Shown piece after piece: positions 51,454-58,834 of a DNA stretch of 64,000 nucleotides. The stretch is from NCBI GenBank assembly GCA_016208315.1, contig JACQYF010000010.1, positions 1-64,000 of the forward strand. Reading direction: 5' to 3'. The position numbers and the translations under genes were made by a program. Below the pieces are notes generated by a model. The model was not told the DNA's origin. It ran no database searches and saw nothing but the letters and a program-made list of their open reading frames with translations. Every line of letters begins with the position of its first letter. The stretch's first letter is position 1. Origin of the DNA: Chloroflexota bacterium. Its GTDB lineage: Bacteria > Chloroflexota > Anaerolineae > UBA4142.

Positions 51454-52356
51454 TTATTCGTTCGAGATCGGGACGGGCGCTTGGACCAGTTGCTCGGCCT
51501 CGCCCCGGTGAGTCCACCAGGCGATCGCGCTCAAGAGAGTGAACATGCCGCCCAGAACCCACGGCACTTTTTCCATGGCGTTCATCGTGAGCTGCGGCAG
51601 CGGCACGTTGGGCAGGTCCGTGCGAAAGCCCAATTGCTCGAACGGTACGGCGCTCAAATACAGCGTGGACGCGCCGCCGATTTCGTTTTCGCCATAGATA
51701 TGGTCCACGTACTTGCCCGGATTCTTGGCGATGCGATCCTTTGCAATGAGCAGCAGTTCCGAGCGATTCCCATAGGTCAGCGCCTTGGCGGGACAGACCT
51801 GGACGCAGGCGGGCGTGTCGGTGTGCTGATTGACCATGCATTCCCGCGCGCACTTGTTGATCTTGGGGCTGGGCGAGTCCCAATCGTACTTGGGAATCCC
51901 AAAGGGGCAGGCCGCCATGCAATAGCGGCAGCCGATGCACTTGTTGGGATCGTAACCCACGCAGCCGTCTTCCCGCTTTTGCAGCGCGCCCACCGGACAA
52001 ACCGAAACGCAGGCGGGGTCTTCGCAGTGCATGCACTGCAACTTGACGGGCTTGACGCTGGGTTTCTCGACGGTCTGGGAAACGTTCTTCAAGTCCACGT
52101 AGGTGAGCGTCGTCGCCGACAGGCAGGTGACGTAATCGTCGGTCGGCAGGTTGTTGGCAACCTTGCACGCGCGTTGGCAGCTTCGGCAGCCGACGCACTG
52201 GGCGGTGTCAATCAGCACGCCATTTTCCGTCCGCGGTGAAATGGGACTGGCTTTCCGGCTTGGTGTCAGTGCGGGTGGCGCGACTTGAGCGCCCACACCC
52301 AGCAGCGCCGCGCCGGCGCCAAAGACCTTGAGAAAATCACGTCGTGTTAGAGCCAT
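51454..52356 (-). CDS. Tat-exported HybA-like 4Fe-4S protein
   Basis: 300 residues. A Tat signal (TRRDFLKVFGAG, about 4-15) precedes four 4Fe-4S motif sets: CVGCRSCQRAC, CMHCEDPACVSVCP, CIGCRYCMAACP and CARECMVNQHTDTPACVQVCP. A C-terminal membrane helix (about 260-280) anchors it. This is the HybA/HmcB layout. Electron relay between an unknown extracytoplasmic enzyme and the HybB-like subunit downstream. A GGAGG site precedes ATG 52356. Confidence 0.9.
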   Translation of the reverse strand: MALTRRDFLKVFGAGAALLGVGAQVAPPALTPSRKASPISPRTENGVLIDTAQCVGCRSCQRACKVANNLPTDDYVTCLSATTLTYVDLKNVSQTVEKPSVKPVKLQCMHCEDPACVSVCPVGALQKREDGCVGYDPNKCIGCRYCMAACPFGIPKYDWDSPSPKINKCARECMVNQHTDTPACVQVCPAKALTYGNRSELLLIAKDRIAKNPGKYVDHIYGENEIGGASTLYLSAVPFEQLGFRTDLPNVPLPQLTMNAMEKVPWVLGGMFTLLSAIAWWTHRGEAEQLVQAPVPISNE

Positions 52357-52382
52357 TGGAATCCTCCTTCGAATAAAGTCCT

Positions 52383-52745
52383 TTATGCGGCAATTTCTTC
52401 CGTTCGGTACAGATTGCAGGTAAAGCACTCTTCGCGCACTTGAGCGCCTTCGACCTGGAGCGCCAGCCAGCAGGGCAGATCAGGATGTTTCGACGCGGCG
52501 CACTGCGCGCGTTGGGTCGAATCGCAATGCTTGAAATCCCAACAGTGCAGTTGGATGATCTTGGCCGACCGGGGACGCGGCAAGAGCTCGAGTCGCCGGG
52601 TGGTCTCCGCCTTGCGCGTTTCAACCGGGCGCAGTTTTTTCTCCAGCCAATAACCCGCCGCCAGCGTGATTCCAATCGGCACGCCGATCCGCAAGATGAA
52701 CATTCCGGCGACGACCAGAGCATCTGCGATTTCGAATGGCAACAT
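52383..52745 (-). CDS. Small membrane protein with Cys-rich CW-type domain
   Basis: 120 residues: one N-terminal helix (about 5-35, MFILRIGVPIGITLAAGYWLEKKL) and a cysteine-rich tail with HCWDFKHC, QCAA, PCWLAL and CFTCNLY. The paired CW motifs resemble the two-CW domain seen in some signalling proteins, which may bind a metal or cluster. It precedes the HybA-like gene by 26 bp. Function unknown; part of the same membrane complex is a fair inference. Confidence 0.65.
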   Translation of the reverse strand: MLPFEIADALVVAGMFILRIGVPIGITLAAGYWLEKKLRPVETRKAETTRRLELLPRPRSAKIIQLHCWDFKHCDSTQRAQCAASKHPDLPCWLALQVEGAQVREECFTCNLYRTEEIAA

Positions 52746-52811
52746 GGCTTACTCCTCTGATTCTCCTCTGATTCTCTCCTGATTCAGCGGCTGGGCGAGC
52801 GCGGATGCCCG

Positions 52812-52940
52812 CTACGAATTCGCCGGTTCTCGGCGATCGAAGCGCCGCGCGATCAACTCGCCGAGGGCCAGCGTCAGCACGACGGGCAGCACGATCCGAG
52901 TGACGAACAAGGTGATGACGAACAGGGTTTCGTACGACAT
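52812..52940 (-). CDS. 42-residue single-helix membrane protein
   Basis: MSYETLFVITLFVTRIVLPV then LTLALGELIARRF and a basic/polar end. One membrane helix, AAAGGAGG placed 6 nt before the ATG. It is too short for most gene callers. Its helix resembles those of the 120-residue neighbour and of the HybB-like N terminus (pattern F-x-x-R-I-x-x-P then a basic stop). First gene of the module. Confidence 0.7.
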   Translation of the reverse strand: MSYETLFVITLFVTRIVLPVVLTLALGELIARRFDRREPANS

Positions 52941-53075
52941 CGTGTCCTCCTTTGGGTGTTGTGGTCAGTTCGAGTGTGGAGCGAAATTGTCTTGTAATTT
53001 ATTTCACATACGGTATACAACTTTACGGTTGCGATTTCTATTCGTCACATGCCGTATCTTGAGGCATAAATAAAC

Positions 53076-53097
53076 CCCATTCTAAAATGGGGTTTAG
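53076..53097 (-). terminator. Hairpin AAACCCCATT / AATGGGGTTT
   Basis: 10-bp arms around a 4-nt loop (CTAA on the plus strand); on the minus strand TATTTAT follows. A second stop signal behind 53127-53157. Confidence 0.6.
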
Positions 53098-53119
53098 GGT
53101 GTACGGTTTGCAAACAAAA

Positions 53120-53340
53120 AAGAACGGACCTGGAAACTTCGCCAAGCTTCCAGGTCCGCGATCCGCAGGAGATGCAAGGATGCATCTCTGCAAGCGCACT
53201 TGTCGGCGTTACTCAACTTCGCGGCTACAGTATCTCATAGCGATGAGCCGGAGGACATCGGCAATTTGCTCCATATTTCACAAGCAGACGCCCCATTGCG
53301 GGATGGGGTGTTTTGTGTACGCGTTGGGTACCTATGGACA
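53120..53340 (-). ncRNA. Candidate structured small RNA between tRNA-Thr and the HybA/B module
   Basis: No ORF here looks real. On the minus strand the stretch folds into separate hairpins: CCCCAT/ATGGGG (about 53290-53308), CTCAT/ATGAG within CGGCT/AGCCG (about 53218-53248), and GCAG.AGATGCA/TGCATCTC.TGC (53167-53193). It ends in a strong stem GGACCTGGAA/TTCCAGGTCC (53127-53157) followed by TTCTTTTTTG, a classical terminator. A terminator here, after an earlier one closing the tRNA, implies a separate transcript. I do not recognise the RNA family. Confidence 0.35.
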
Positions 53341-53341
53341 A

Positions 53342-53381
53342 CAAAAAAAACCCGAAGGGTTTTTGTAAACCCTTCGGGTCT
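53342..53381 (-). terminator. Terminator of tRNA-Thr
   Basis: On the minus strand AACCCTTCGGG-type arms form a perfect stem (ACCCGAAGGGTTT with its complement), followed by eight T. It is 10 nt after the tRNA 3' end. Confidence 0.85.
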
Positions 53382-53390
53382 GCTGGCGAG

Positions 53391-53463
53391 AGCCGTCTTC
53401 GAGAGTTGAACTCGAAACCTACGCTTTACGAAAGCGTTGCTCTGCCGATTGAGCTAAGACGGC
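53391..53463 (-). tRNA. tRNA-Thr (anticodon CGU)
   Basis: Cloverleaf read on the minus strand: acceptor GCCGUCU/AGACGGC, D arm GCUC/GAGC, anticodon stem ACGCU/AGCGU with loop UUCGUAA (anticodon CGU, reads ACG), T arm UCGAG/CUCGA with loop UUCAACU, discriminator U. The 3' CCA is not encoded. Confidence 0.93.
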
Positions 53464-53484
53464 GTGCTTTTTTCTCTCGGCGCT

Positions 53485-53513
53485 AATATAGCACAGATGG
53501 TGGTTTTTGGCAA
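53485..53513 (-). promoter_or_regulatory. Promoter of tRNA-Thr
   Basis: On the minus strand TTGCCA (53508-53513), 17-bp spacer, TATATT (53485-53490), 21 bp before the tRNA 5' end. Confidence 0.7.
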
Positions 53514-53538
53514 ACAAATCGCGTGACGGGTAACCGCG

Positions 53539-54072
53539 TCACGCGTCACTCGTCACCGTCTCCTTACGCGCTTGCGCGATGATGGCGCGGATAAAGTCGG
53601 TCTTGGCTGCGGTGTAACCCGTCCGATCGGGCCCGTATTGGGCCGCCAACTGTTTCTTCAACTCGACATACTGCCGTGCGGCTTCGGGATGCGCGCGCAT
53701 ATAGTCTCGAAAAACCAGTTCGTGCCGGTGCAGCCAATTGGTCGCCTCAAAAATGTGGAGATGATGGGTTTGCGTATCGCCGCGGCTCTTTAAAAAGTAC
53801 CGGCGCTCCGGAATGATCTGCTCGTATTCGGGCAAGTATTTGTAGCCGATCGTCTTGAGCGGTTCGATGCAGTTCTCGACTTGACGCAGAGTGGTCACGC
53901 CGGCCAGAATATCAATGATCGGCTTGGCGCCAAGCCCCGGCACCGAGGTGCTGCCGATGTGCTCGATGCCAACGAGGTACTCGCCAATCGCCGCGCAGAT
54001 TCGTTTTTTCTCCTCTGCGTACATCTCCGGCCATCGTGGGTCGTATTTTTCGATGACGATGGAACTAGCCAC
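53539..54072 (-). CDS. GrpB-family (UPF0157) protein
   Basis: 177 residues with the nucleotidyltransferase-like signature of the GrpB family: EHIGSTSVPGLGAKPIIDI (about 37-55) and HHLHIFE (about 102-108). Members are predicted nucleotidyltransferases of unknown substrate. The start is GTG with GGAG upstream. Confidence 0.88.
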   Translation of the reverse strand: MASSIVIEKYDPRWPEMYAEEKKRICAAIGEYLVGIEHIGSTSVPGLGAKPIIDILAGVTTLRQVENCIEPLKTIGYKYLPEYEQIIPERRYFLKSRGDTQTHHLHIFEATNWLHRHELVFRDYMRAHPEAARQYVELKKQLAAQYGPDRTGYTAAKTDFIRAIIAQARKETVTSDA

Positions 54073-54155
54073 GCTGTACGTCTCCTATAACTCAAGGCAG
54101 CCTCTGCTGCCAGCCAAAATATCCGGTCGCGGTTCAAAATGATATACGGAATTTG

Positions 54156-55457
54156 CTACGCTGGCAAGCCCCGTTGCTTTTCTATTCTCTTGGTGTCCTT
54201 CACTCCGAACACAACCGCGGTTCCCAGGAGATAGCATACTGCCGCGATGAGGAATAAGGCCGTGTAGCCGAGATTGGGTGATTGCGCATTAAAATAGTCG
54301 AGCACGTAACCGCCGATACCTGCCAAGACGCCTGAGCCAGCCGTCGCCAGATTCGATATGCCGAGAAAGCGTCCACTCTCGTCGGCGGGAACCAGGTCCG
54401 TGGCCCACGCCCAATTCACGCTCAGGAAAATGCCGATACCGACCCCGATGATGCCGCCAACTATCAGCACCATCGTCACCGTCGTCGCCGACATCAGCAG
54501 CAGCGCGCCGACCGCGCCCAGGACTCCCGAAAGCACGATGGGCCATTTGCGGCCCCACCGGTCGCTGAGCGCGCCCGCGGGATAAACGACCAACGCGATG
54601 GCGACGGCGATGATCGCGAGCAGGTTGCCCACTTCCGCCGCCGGGTTTGGCAATCCCAAAACATCTTTTAGAAAAAAGAGCACGTAATTGCGAACCAGAT
54701 TCCCGCCCAGCAAAATGAGGAGGCGCGACACGAGCCAGAGAAAGAAATCGCGGCTGTAGAATATGGTCTGTAGGGGCGAGCCATGCGACCGAACGGCAGT
54801 CGCATGGCTCGCTCCTACTGGCGACGCCCCCTCAAACGGCTGCTCGGTGACGAACACTGCGGTGATCGCCATGCAAAAGAGCAAAAAGAAAATGATCGCC
54901 AGGAACGCCAGGAAAATTTGGCCTTGTCCAACCAACGCGCCGGTTGCCAGCGAGGTGACGATGATGCCGACGATTTCGAGGAATCGCGCGACGCCGGAAG
55001 CCGCGCCGCGTTTTTGTTCCGGTACCAGTTCGGGGATATAGCCCTGGTAGGGTCCGTGCGCGATGTTCGACGAGAATTGCAGGAGCAAGTAGCCGACGAG
55101 GAGCACGATATAGTTGCCCGCAAAAGCCATCGCCAACAAAAAGACCACGTCGAACAGCGTGCCGCCGACGATGTAGGGCCGGCGTTTGCCCCAGCGCGTC
55201 GTGCGCGCGTCGGTCCACGCGCCGGCGGCCGGCTGGACGGCGATCGCGACGATCAGCCCGAGCGCAGACAGCGTGCCCAGCGCGCTCCCTTTTTGCGCTT
55301 CGGGCACCAGCATTGGGACGAGGGTCGGCAGGAGAATGGGCCCCATCGAGTTCCACAAGAACGAGAGCGCGAACCAATAAACATTCAGCGTCAGATAATC
55401 CCACGCGCGAAGTGGTCGAGTGGGCGCTTGCCTTTCGGTCGTTGCCAGGGTCGTCAC
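54156..55457 (-). CDS. Major facilitator superfamily transporter
   Basis: 433 residues with 12 predicted membrane helices, closest in style to sugar/cation symporters and SLC45-like MFS proteins (QPAAGAWTDARTTRWGKRRPYIVGG, GPYQGYIPELVP, LSDRWGRKWPIVLSG). The transported compound is unknown. Residues about 213-229 (SPVGASHATAVRSHGSP) are encoded by a palindromic repeat in the central loop. The start is GTG at 55457, chosen because GGAGGGG lies 4-6 nt upstream; the longer frames run into a repeat tract. Confidence 0.85.
   Translation of the reverse strand: MTTLATTERQAPTRPLRAWDYLTLNVYWFALSFLWNSMGPILLPTLVPMLVPEAQKGSALGTLSALGLIVAIAVQPAAGAWTDARTTRWGKRRPYIVGGTLFDVVFLLAMAFAGNYIVLLVGYLLLQFSSNIAHGPYQGYIPELVPEQKRGAASGVARFLEIVGIIVTSLATGALVGQGQIFLAFLAIIFFLLFCMAITAVFVTEQPFEGASPVGASHATAVRSHGSPLQTIFYSRDFFLWLVSRLLILLGGNLVRNYVLFFLKDVLGLPNPAAEVGNLLAIIAVAIALVVYPAGALSDRWGRKWPIVLSGVLGAVGALLLMSATTVTMVLIVGGIIGVGIGIFLSVNWAWATDLVPADESGRFLGISNLATAGSGVLAGIGGYVLDYFNAQSPNLGYTALFLIAAVCYLLGTAVVFGVKDTKRIEKQRGLPA
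54770..54818. repeat. In-frame palindrome inside the MFS gene
   Basis: GTAGGGGCGAGCCATGCGAC faces GTCGCATGGCTCGCTCCTAC around a 9-nt loop (49 bp). The outer GTAG..CGAGCCA pattern recurs in the hairpin at 58810-58834. Confidence 0.88.
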
Positions 55458-55543
55458 AGTTCCCCTCCAAAATCTTGGACGCGGATAGCGGTGAACTCTG
55501 ACAATCATAACATGTAACAGAGCTAGATGCAATTGTGAGTTGC

Positions 55544-55730
55544 TCGTCACAAGTCGCAGGTCGCAGGTCACAGGTCTCAGGTCGCATGTCCCAAGTCGCG
55601 AGCCGCACGTCACACGTTTCTTTGACATTCGTTCCAAGATATGCTACAGTCCTTCTTGCCTGCGACCAGTGACTTGTGACCTGCGCCTTGTGACCTGCGC
55701 CTTGTGACCTGAGACCTGCGACTTGAAACT
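55544..55730. repeat. Two-arm tract (GTCGCAGGTCACAG units) around the lysA promoter
   Basis: Left arm 55544-55618 (units CACAAGTCGCAGGTC); right arm 55657-55730 (complementary units GACCTGCGCCTTGTGACC). The 38-bp centre holds a good promoter, and the lysA start codon lies within the right arm. Confidence 0.88.
55622..55650 (+). promoter_or_regulatory. Predicted promoter of lysA, in the centre of an inverted tract
   Basis: TTGACA (55622-55627), 17 bp, TACAGT (55645-55650). The transcript would begin with the right arm of the repeat (about 70 nt) before the TTG start of lysA. Confidence 0.65.
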
Positions 55731-57021
55731 GTTTCCCCTTGCTTCCCGCATCAACAACCAAAACCACCTCGAAATCGGCGGCTGCGATGTCGTCGCGCTC
55801 GCGCGCGAATTTGGCACGCCGCTTTACGTTTTTGACGACGCGCACCTGCGCGCCCGCGCCCGCGAAATTCGGGAGACGTTCCAGGCGCGTTGGCCGAACA
55901 CGCTGCCGCTCTACGCGACCAAGGCGTACTTTTCGCCTTACGTCGCGCGCATTTGCAGCGACGCGGGACTGGGCATTGATGTGACCTCTGAAGGCGAGTT
56001 GGAGATTGCGCGCCGCGTGGACTATGCGCGCGACCGCATCTACCTGCACGGCAACAACAAAACGCCCACCGAAATCCGCGCCGCGCTCGCGATGGGCGTC
56101 GAACACGTCGTCGTGGACAATCTCGACGAGATTGACCTCCTTGCGCGTATAGCCGGCGAGTTGAACGCCACCCCACGCGTCTTGCTGCGCCTTGCGCCCG
56201 CGATTGATCCGCACACGCACAAGTACATGGCGACCGGCGTCGCGGAATCCAAATTTGGCTTGCCCCTCGCGACCGGAGATGCGCTTGAGGCCGCACGCCG
56301 CGTCACGCGTCACGCGCCGCGTTTGACTTTGGTCGGGCTGCACGTCCATATCGGCTCACAGGTTTTCGAGTTGGCGCCGTATCGTGAGGCCGTGCAACTC
56401 ATGCTCGATTTCGCACGTGAATTGCAGGACGCGGTCGGTTTCCAATTGCAAGAGCTTGACCTCGGCGGCGGCTGGGGTGTCGCGTACACGGAAGAACAGG
56501 AGACGCTGTCCATCGAATCTGTCGTAGACGCGGTAATGTCGGAGATCGAATTACGAATTACGAATGACGAATTACGAATTCTTTTCGAACCCGGCCGCGC
56601 CCTCATCGCCCAATCCGCCATTGCGCTCTACACGGTTGGCTCGATCAAGGAAATTTCCGGTTTGCGGACCTATGTATCGGTTGACGGCGGCATGGGAGAC
56701 AACGTGCGTCCTGCGCTCTACGGCGCGCGGTACACGGCCCGCGTCGCGAACAAGATGAACGATGCAGCGACGACGCGCGTGGCAATCGCCGGCCGCTACT
56801 GCGAGCAGGGCGACCTGCTCATCGAGGACGTCGCGCTGGCGCCGGTTGTGCCCGGCGACTTGATTGCGATCCCGTGCGCGGGCGCGTACCAGATTCCAAT
56901 GTCGAGCAACTATAACTTGATCCCGCGTCCCGCGGTGGTCGCGGTCGGCGACGGTAGTGCGCGCGTGATTCGTCGCCGCGAGACGATTGACTATATGCTG
57001 AGATGTGAGGCGGATGAATAA
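55723..57021 (+). CDS. lysA: Diaminopimelate decarboxylase
   Basis: 432 residues of the fold-III PLP decarboxylase family. YATKAYFSP (about 64-72) holds the PLP lysine; HVHIGSQ (about 206-212), GGGWGVAY (about 247-254), EPGRALIA (about 287-294) and CEQGDLL (about 363-369, active-site Cys) follow. It makes lysine from meso-diaminopimelate. Residues about 275-286 (ELRITNDELRI) come from an inserted TTACGAATTACGA repeat just before the EPGR motif. The TTG start at 55723 belongs to the last repeat unit of the upstream tract. Confidence 0.9.
   Translation: MKLFPLASRINNQNHLEIGGCDVVALAREFGTPLYVFDDAHLRARAREIRETFQARWPNTLPLYATKAYFSPYVARICSDAGLGIDVTSEGELEIARRVDYARDRIYLHGNNKTPTEIRAALAMGVEHVVVDNLDEIDLLARIAGELNATPRVLLRLAPAIDPHTHKYMATGVAESKFGLPLATGDALEAARRVTRHAPRLTLVGLHVHIGSQVFELAPYREAVQLMLDFARELQDAVGFQLQELDLGGGWGVAYTEEQETLSIESVVDAVMSEIELRITNDELRILFEPGRALIAQSAIALYTVGSIKEISGLRTYVSVDGGMGDNVRPALYGARYTARVANKMNDAATTRVAIAGRYCEQGDLLIEDVALAPVVPGDLIAIPCAGAYQIPMSSNYNLIPRPAVVAVGDGSARVIRRRETIDYMLRCEADE
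56548..56581. repeat. GAATTACGAATTACGAATGACG repeat inside lysA
   Basis: Four copies of a 7-9 bp unit (ATTACGA), in frame, of the same unit type that brackets the insertion in the SAM adenosyltransferase (19686-19745). Confidence 0.85.
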
Positions 57022-58762
57022 GCCACTGTTTACTGTTAACCGTTTACTGTTTACCCCCACTCCGCTTCGCTTCGGGGGCTATCGTGTTAACTGTTTACCC
57101 CCACTCCGCTTCGCTTCGGGGGCTATCGTGTTTACTATTCTTTTGCTCGCCGCCTGCGCTCCCATCCAAATCCCCACCTCCGACGTGACGCCGACGCCAA
57201 CGTCTCCCCCGGCCCCATCTCCTGAGGTGAGAGCCAGCGGAAGTGAGGTTAGCCCAACTCCCACGGCGACGCCCACCATATTCCCGCTTCCCGAAGGCGG
57301 CGCGATCGTCGTCGGCGTCGCCGGCGATATGAACCTCGACGTTAACGCGATGACGCCGTTTCTGCGCGACGCGATTTTTGATTCGCTCGTCCGCCCCAAT
57401 CCCTTGACCGGCGCGCTCGAACGCGGGCTGGCCGAATCGTTCCAGGTTTCGCCCGACGCGCTAAGCATGACGTTTCGTTTGCAGCAAGGCATCCAGTGGC
57501 ACAACGGCGACGCGCTGACGGCTGACGATGTCGCGGCGACGCTGAACGCATTTGCCAGTCCCGATTTTCGCGGTGTGCCTGTGACCGATTTCGGTACGTT
57601 TGTCAAAGCGACCGCGCTCGACGACCGCACGGTCCAGCTCACCTTTCGCGAGACGAATTGCCCCGCGCTTACGGGCATCGCCACGCTCAAAATCCTACCG
57701 CGTGCGGTGGCGAACAGTCTGAATTTTCCGCGCTTGAAACCGGAGCAGTTGATGGGCACCGGTCCGCTCAAGATCGCGGCGCGCGGCGACGATCAATTTG
57801 TGCTCACGCGAAACAGCAGTTATTACCTCGGTCAGCCGCCCATCGAATCGTGGACGCTCAAATTCTATCCTAACGCTGCGGCGCTGCGGTCCGCTTTCGC
57901 GGCGAAACAGATTGACGTGATGGCAACCGCGCCAGGCGAATATGGCGCTATCAAAAATCTGGCGGGCGCAACTTTCCTGCGCGCGGCCGCGCCGGAGTAT
58001 ATTGCGCTCGTGTTCAATACGGACACGGTTGCGCTAAACGATGGGCGCGTGCGCCAGGCGCTGAACTATGCGCTCGACCGCAATCTCTTGCTGGAGGACC
58101 TCGGCGGTCAAGCGCTGCCCGTAGATTCGAGCGCGCTGCCAACTTTCTGGGCAAACGACCCCAATCCGCCGCGCTATTCGTTCGATCTCGCCAAGGCAAA
58201 GGAAATCTTGGCCGGCGCGGGTTGGCGCGCTTCGGGCGACGGCGTCTTGCGCAAGGACGGCCGGGCGATGAGTTTGCAGTTGTGGACCGAGGCGGACGAT
58301 CCGATTCTGGAGCCGCTCGCTTTTCGCTTGCGGGAGATGTACGCCGCGCTCGGCATTCAAGTAGAACTGCAATTGGACGACCGCCCCGGCGTGCTTACGC
58401 GCGCGTTTCAACATCGTTTCGATCTGCTCCTCATCCGGCGCAAGCTGCCGCTCGACCCCGACCAGCGTTGGTATTGGCAATCGGATCAGAATGCCAAAGG
58501 CAGCGGGTTTAATATCGGCTCGTATTCCAACCCTCGAGTGGACGCGCTCTTCAAGGAAACGCTGCGCGTCAACGCGTGTGATCCGAGCGGGCGCGCGGCG
58601 CTGTTCGGCGAAATCAATCGCAATTTGGTGATTGATCCGCCGGCCGTCTTTATGTTCGCACCGCTGCGGTATCTTGTCACACGCGACCGGGTTTTCAACG
58701 CCGCGCCCAGCGCGTTTGCAGGTGATTTCTGGAATTTGAAGGATTGGCGGGTGAGGCCGTAA
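57014..58762 (+). CDS. Family 5 solute-binding lipoprotein (peptide/oligopeptide ABC transporter)
   Basis: 582 residues. A lipobox (LLLAAC, about residue 44), a Pro/Thr linker, then an SBP_bac_5 domain (about 95-575): PLTGALERGLAESF, FRLQQGIQWHNGDALTADDVAATL, RQALNYALDRNLLL and the C-terminal YSNPRVDALF. It captures peptides or similar solutes for an ABC importer whose permeases are not here. Its start overlaps lysA by 8 bp. The N-terminal segment up to the lipobox is made by two tandem 44-bp copies read in different frames, so the original signal peptide has been rebuilt by repeats. Confidence 0.85.
   Translation: MNKPLFTVNRLLFTPTPLRFGGYRVNCLPPLRFASGAIVFTILLLAACAPIQIPTSDVTPTPTSPPAPSPEVRASGSEVSPTPTATPTIFPLPEGGAIVVGVAGDMNLDVNAMTPFLRDAIFDSLVRPNPLTGALERGLAESFQVSPDALSMTFRLQQGIQWHNGDALTADDVAATLNAFASPDFRGVPVTDFGTFVKATALDDRTVQLTFRETNCPALTGIATLKILPRAVANSLNFPRLKPEQLMGTGPLKIAARGDDQFVLTRNSSYYLGQPPIESWTLKFYPNAAALRSAFAAKQIDVMATAPGEYGAIKNLAGATFLRAAAPEYIALVFNTDTVALNDGRVRQALNYALDRNLLLEDLGGQALPVDSSALPTFWANDPNPPRYSFDLAKAKEILAGAGWRASGDGVLRKDGRAMSLQLWTEADDPILEPLAFRLREMYAALGIQVELQLDDRPGVLTRAFQHRFDLLLIRRKLPLDPDQRWYWQSDQNAKGSGFNIGSYSNPRVDALFKETLRVNACDPSGRAALFGEINRNLVIDPPAVFMFAPLRYLVTRDRVFNAAPSAFAGDFWNLKDWRVRP
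57046..57133. repeat. Two tandem 44-bp copies in the signal peptide region
   Basis: Copy 1 57046-57089, copy 2 57090-57133, identical except for the last base. Each holds CCCCCACTCCGCTTCGCTT then CGGGGG, a hairpin. The units before it (ACTGTTTACTGTTAACC) are of the short tract type. Confidence 0.9.
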
Positions 58763-58809
58763 GACAGTAGGGGAGCGGAGGAGCAGGGGAGCGGGGGAGA
58801 ATCAATCAC

Positions 58810-58834
58810 GTAGCGAGCCATTGTGGCTCGCTAC
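58810..58834. repeat. Hairpin GTAGCGAGCCA / TGGCTCGCTAC at the lipB 3' end
   Basis: 11-bp perfect arms with a 3-nt loop; the lipB stop codon (58831-58833) is in the right arm. Preceded at 58767-58800 by GGGGAGCGGAGGAG repeats. It lies between the convergent solute-binding-protein and lipB genes. Confidence 0.8.

Noticed and set aside
53087..53409. Short plus-strand frames between the 42-residue gene and tRNA-Thr
   Set aside because: They run through hairpins, terminators and the tRNA; no ribosome-binding site or plausible protein.
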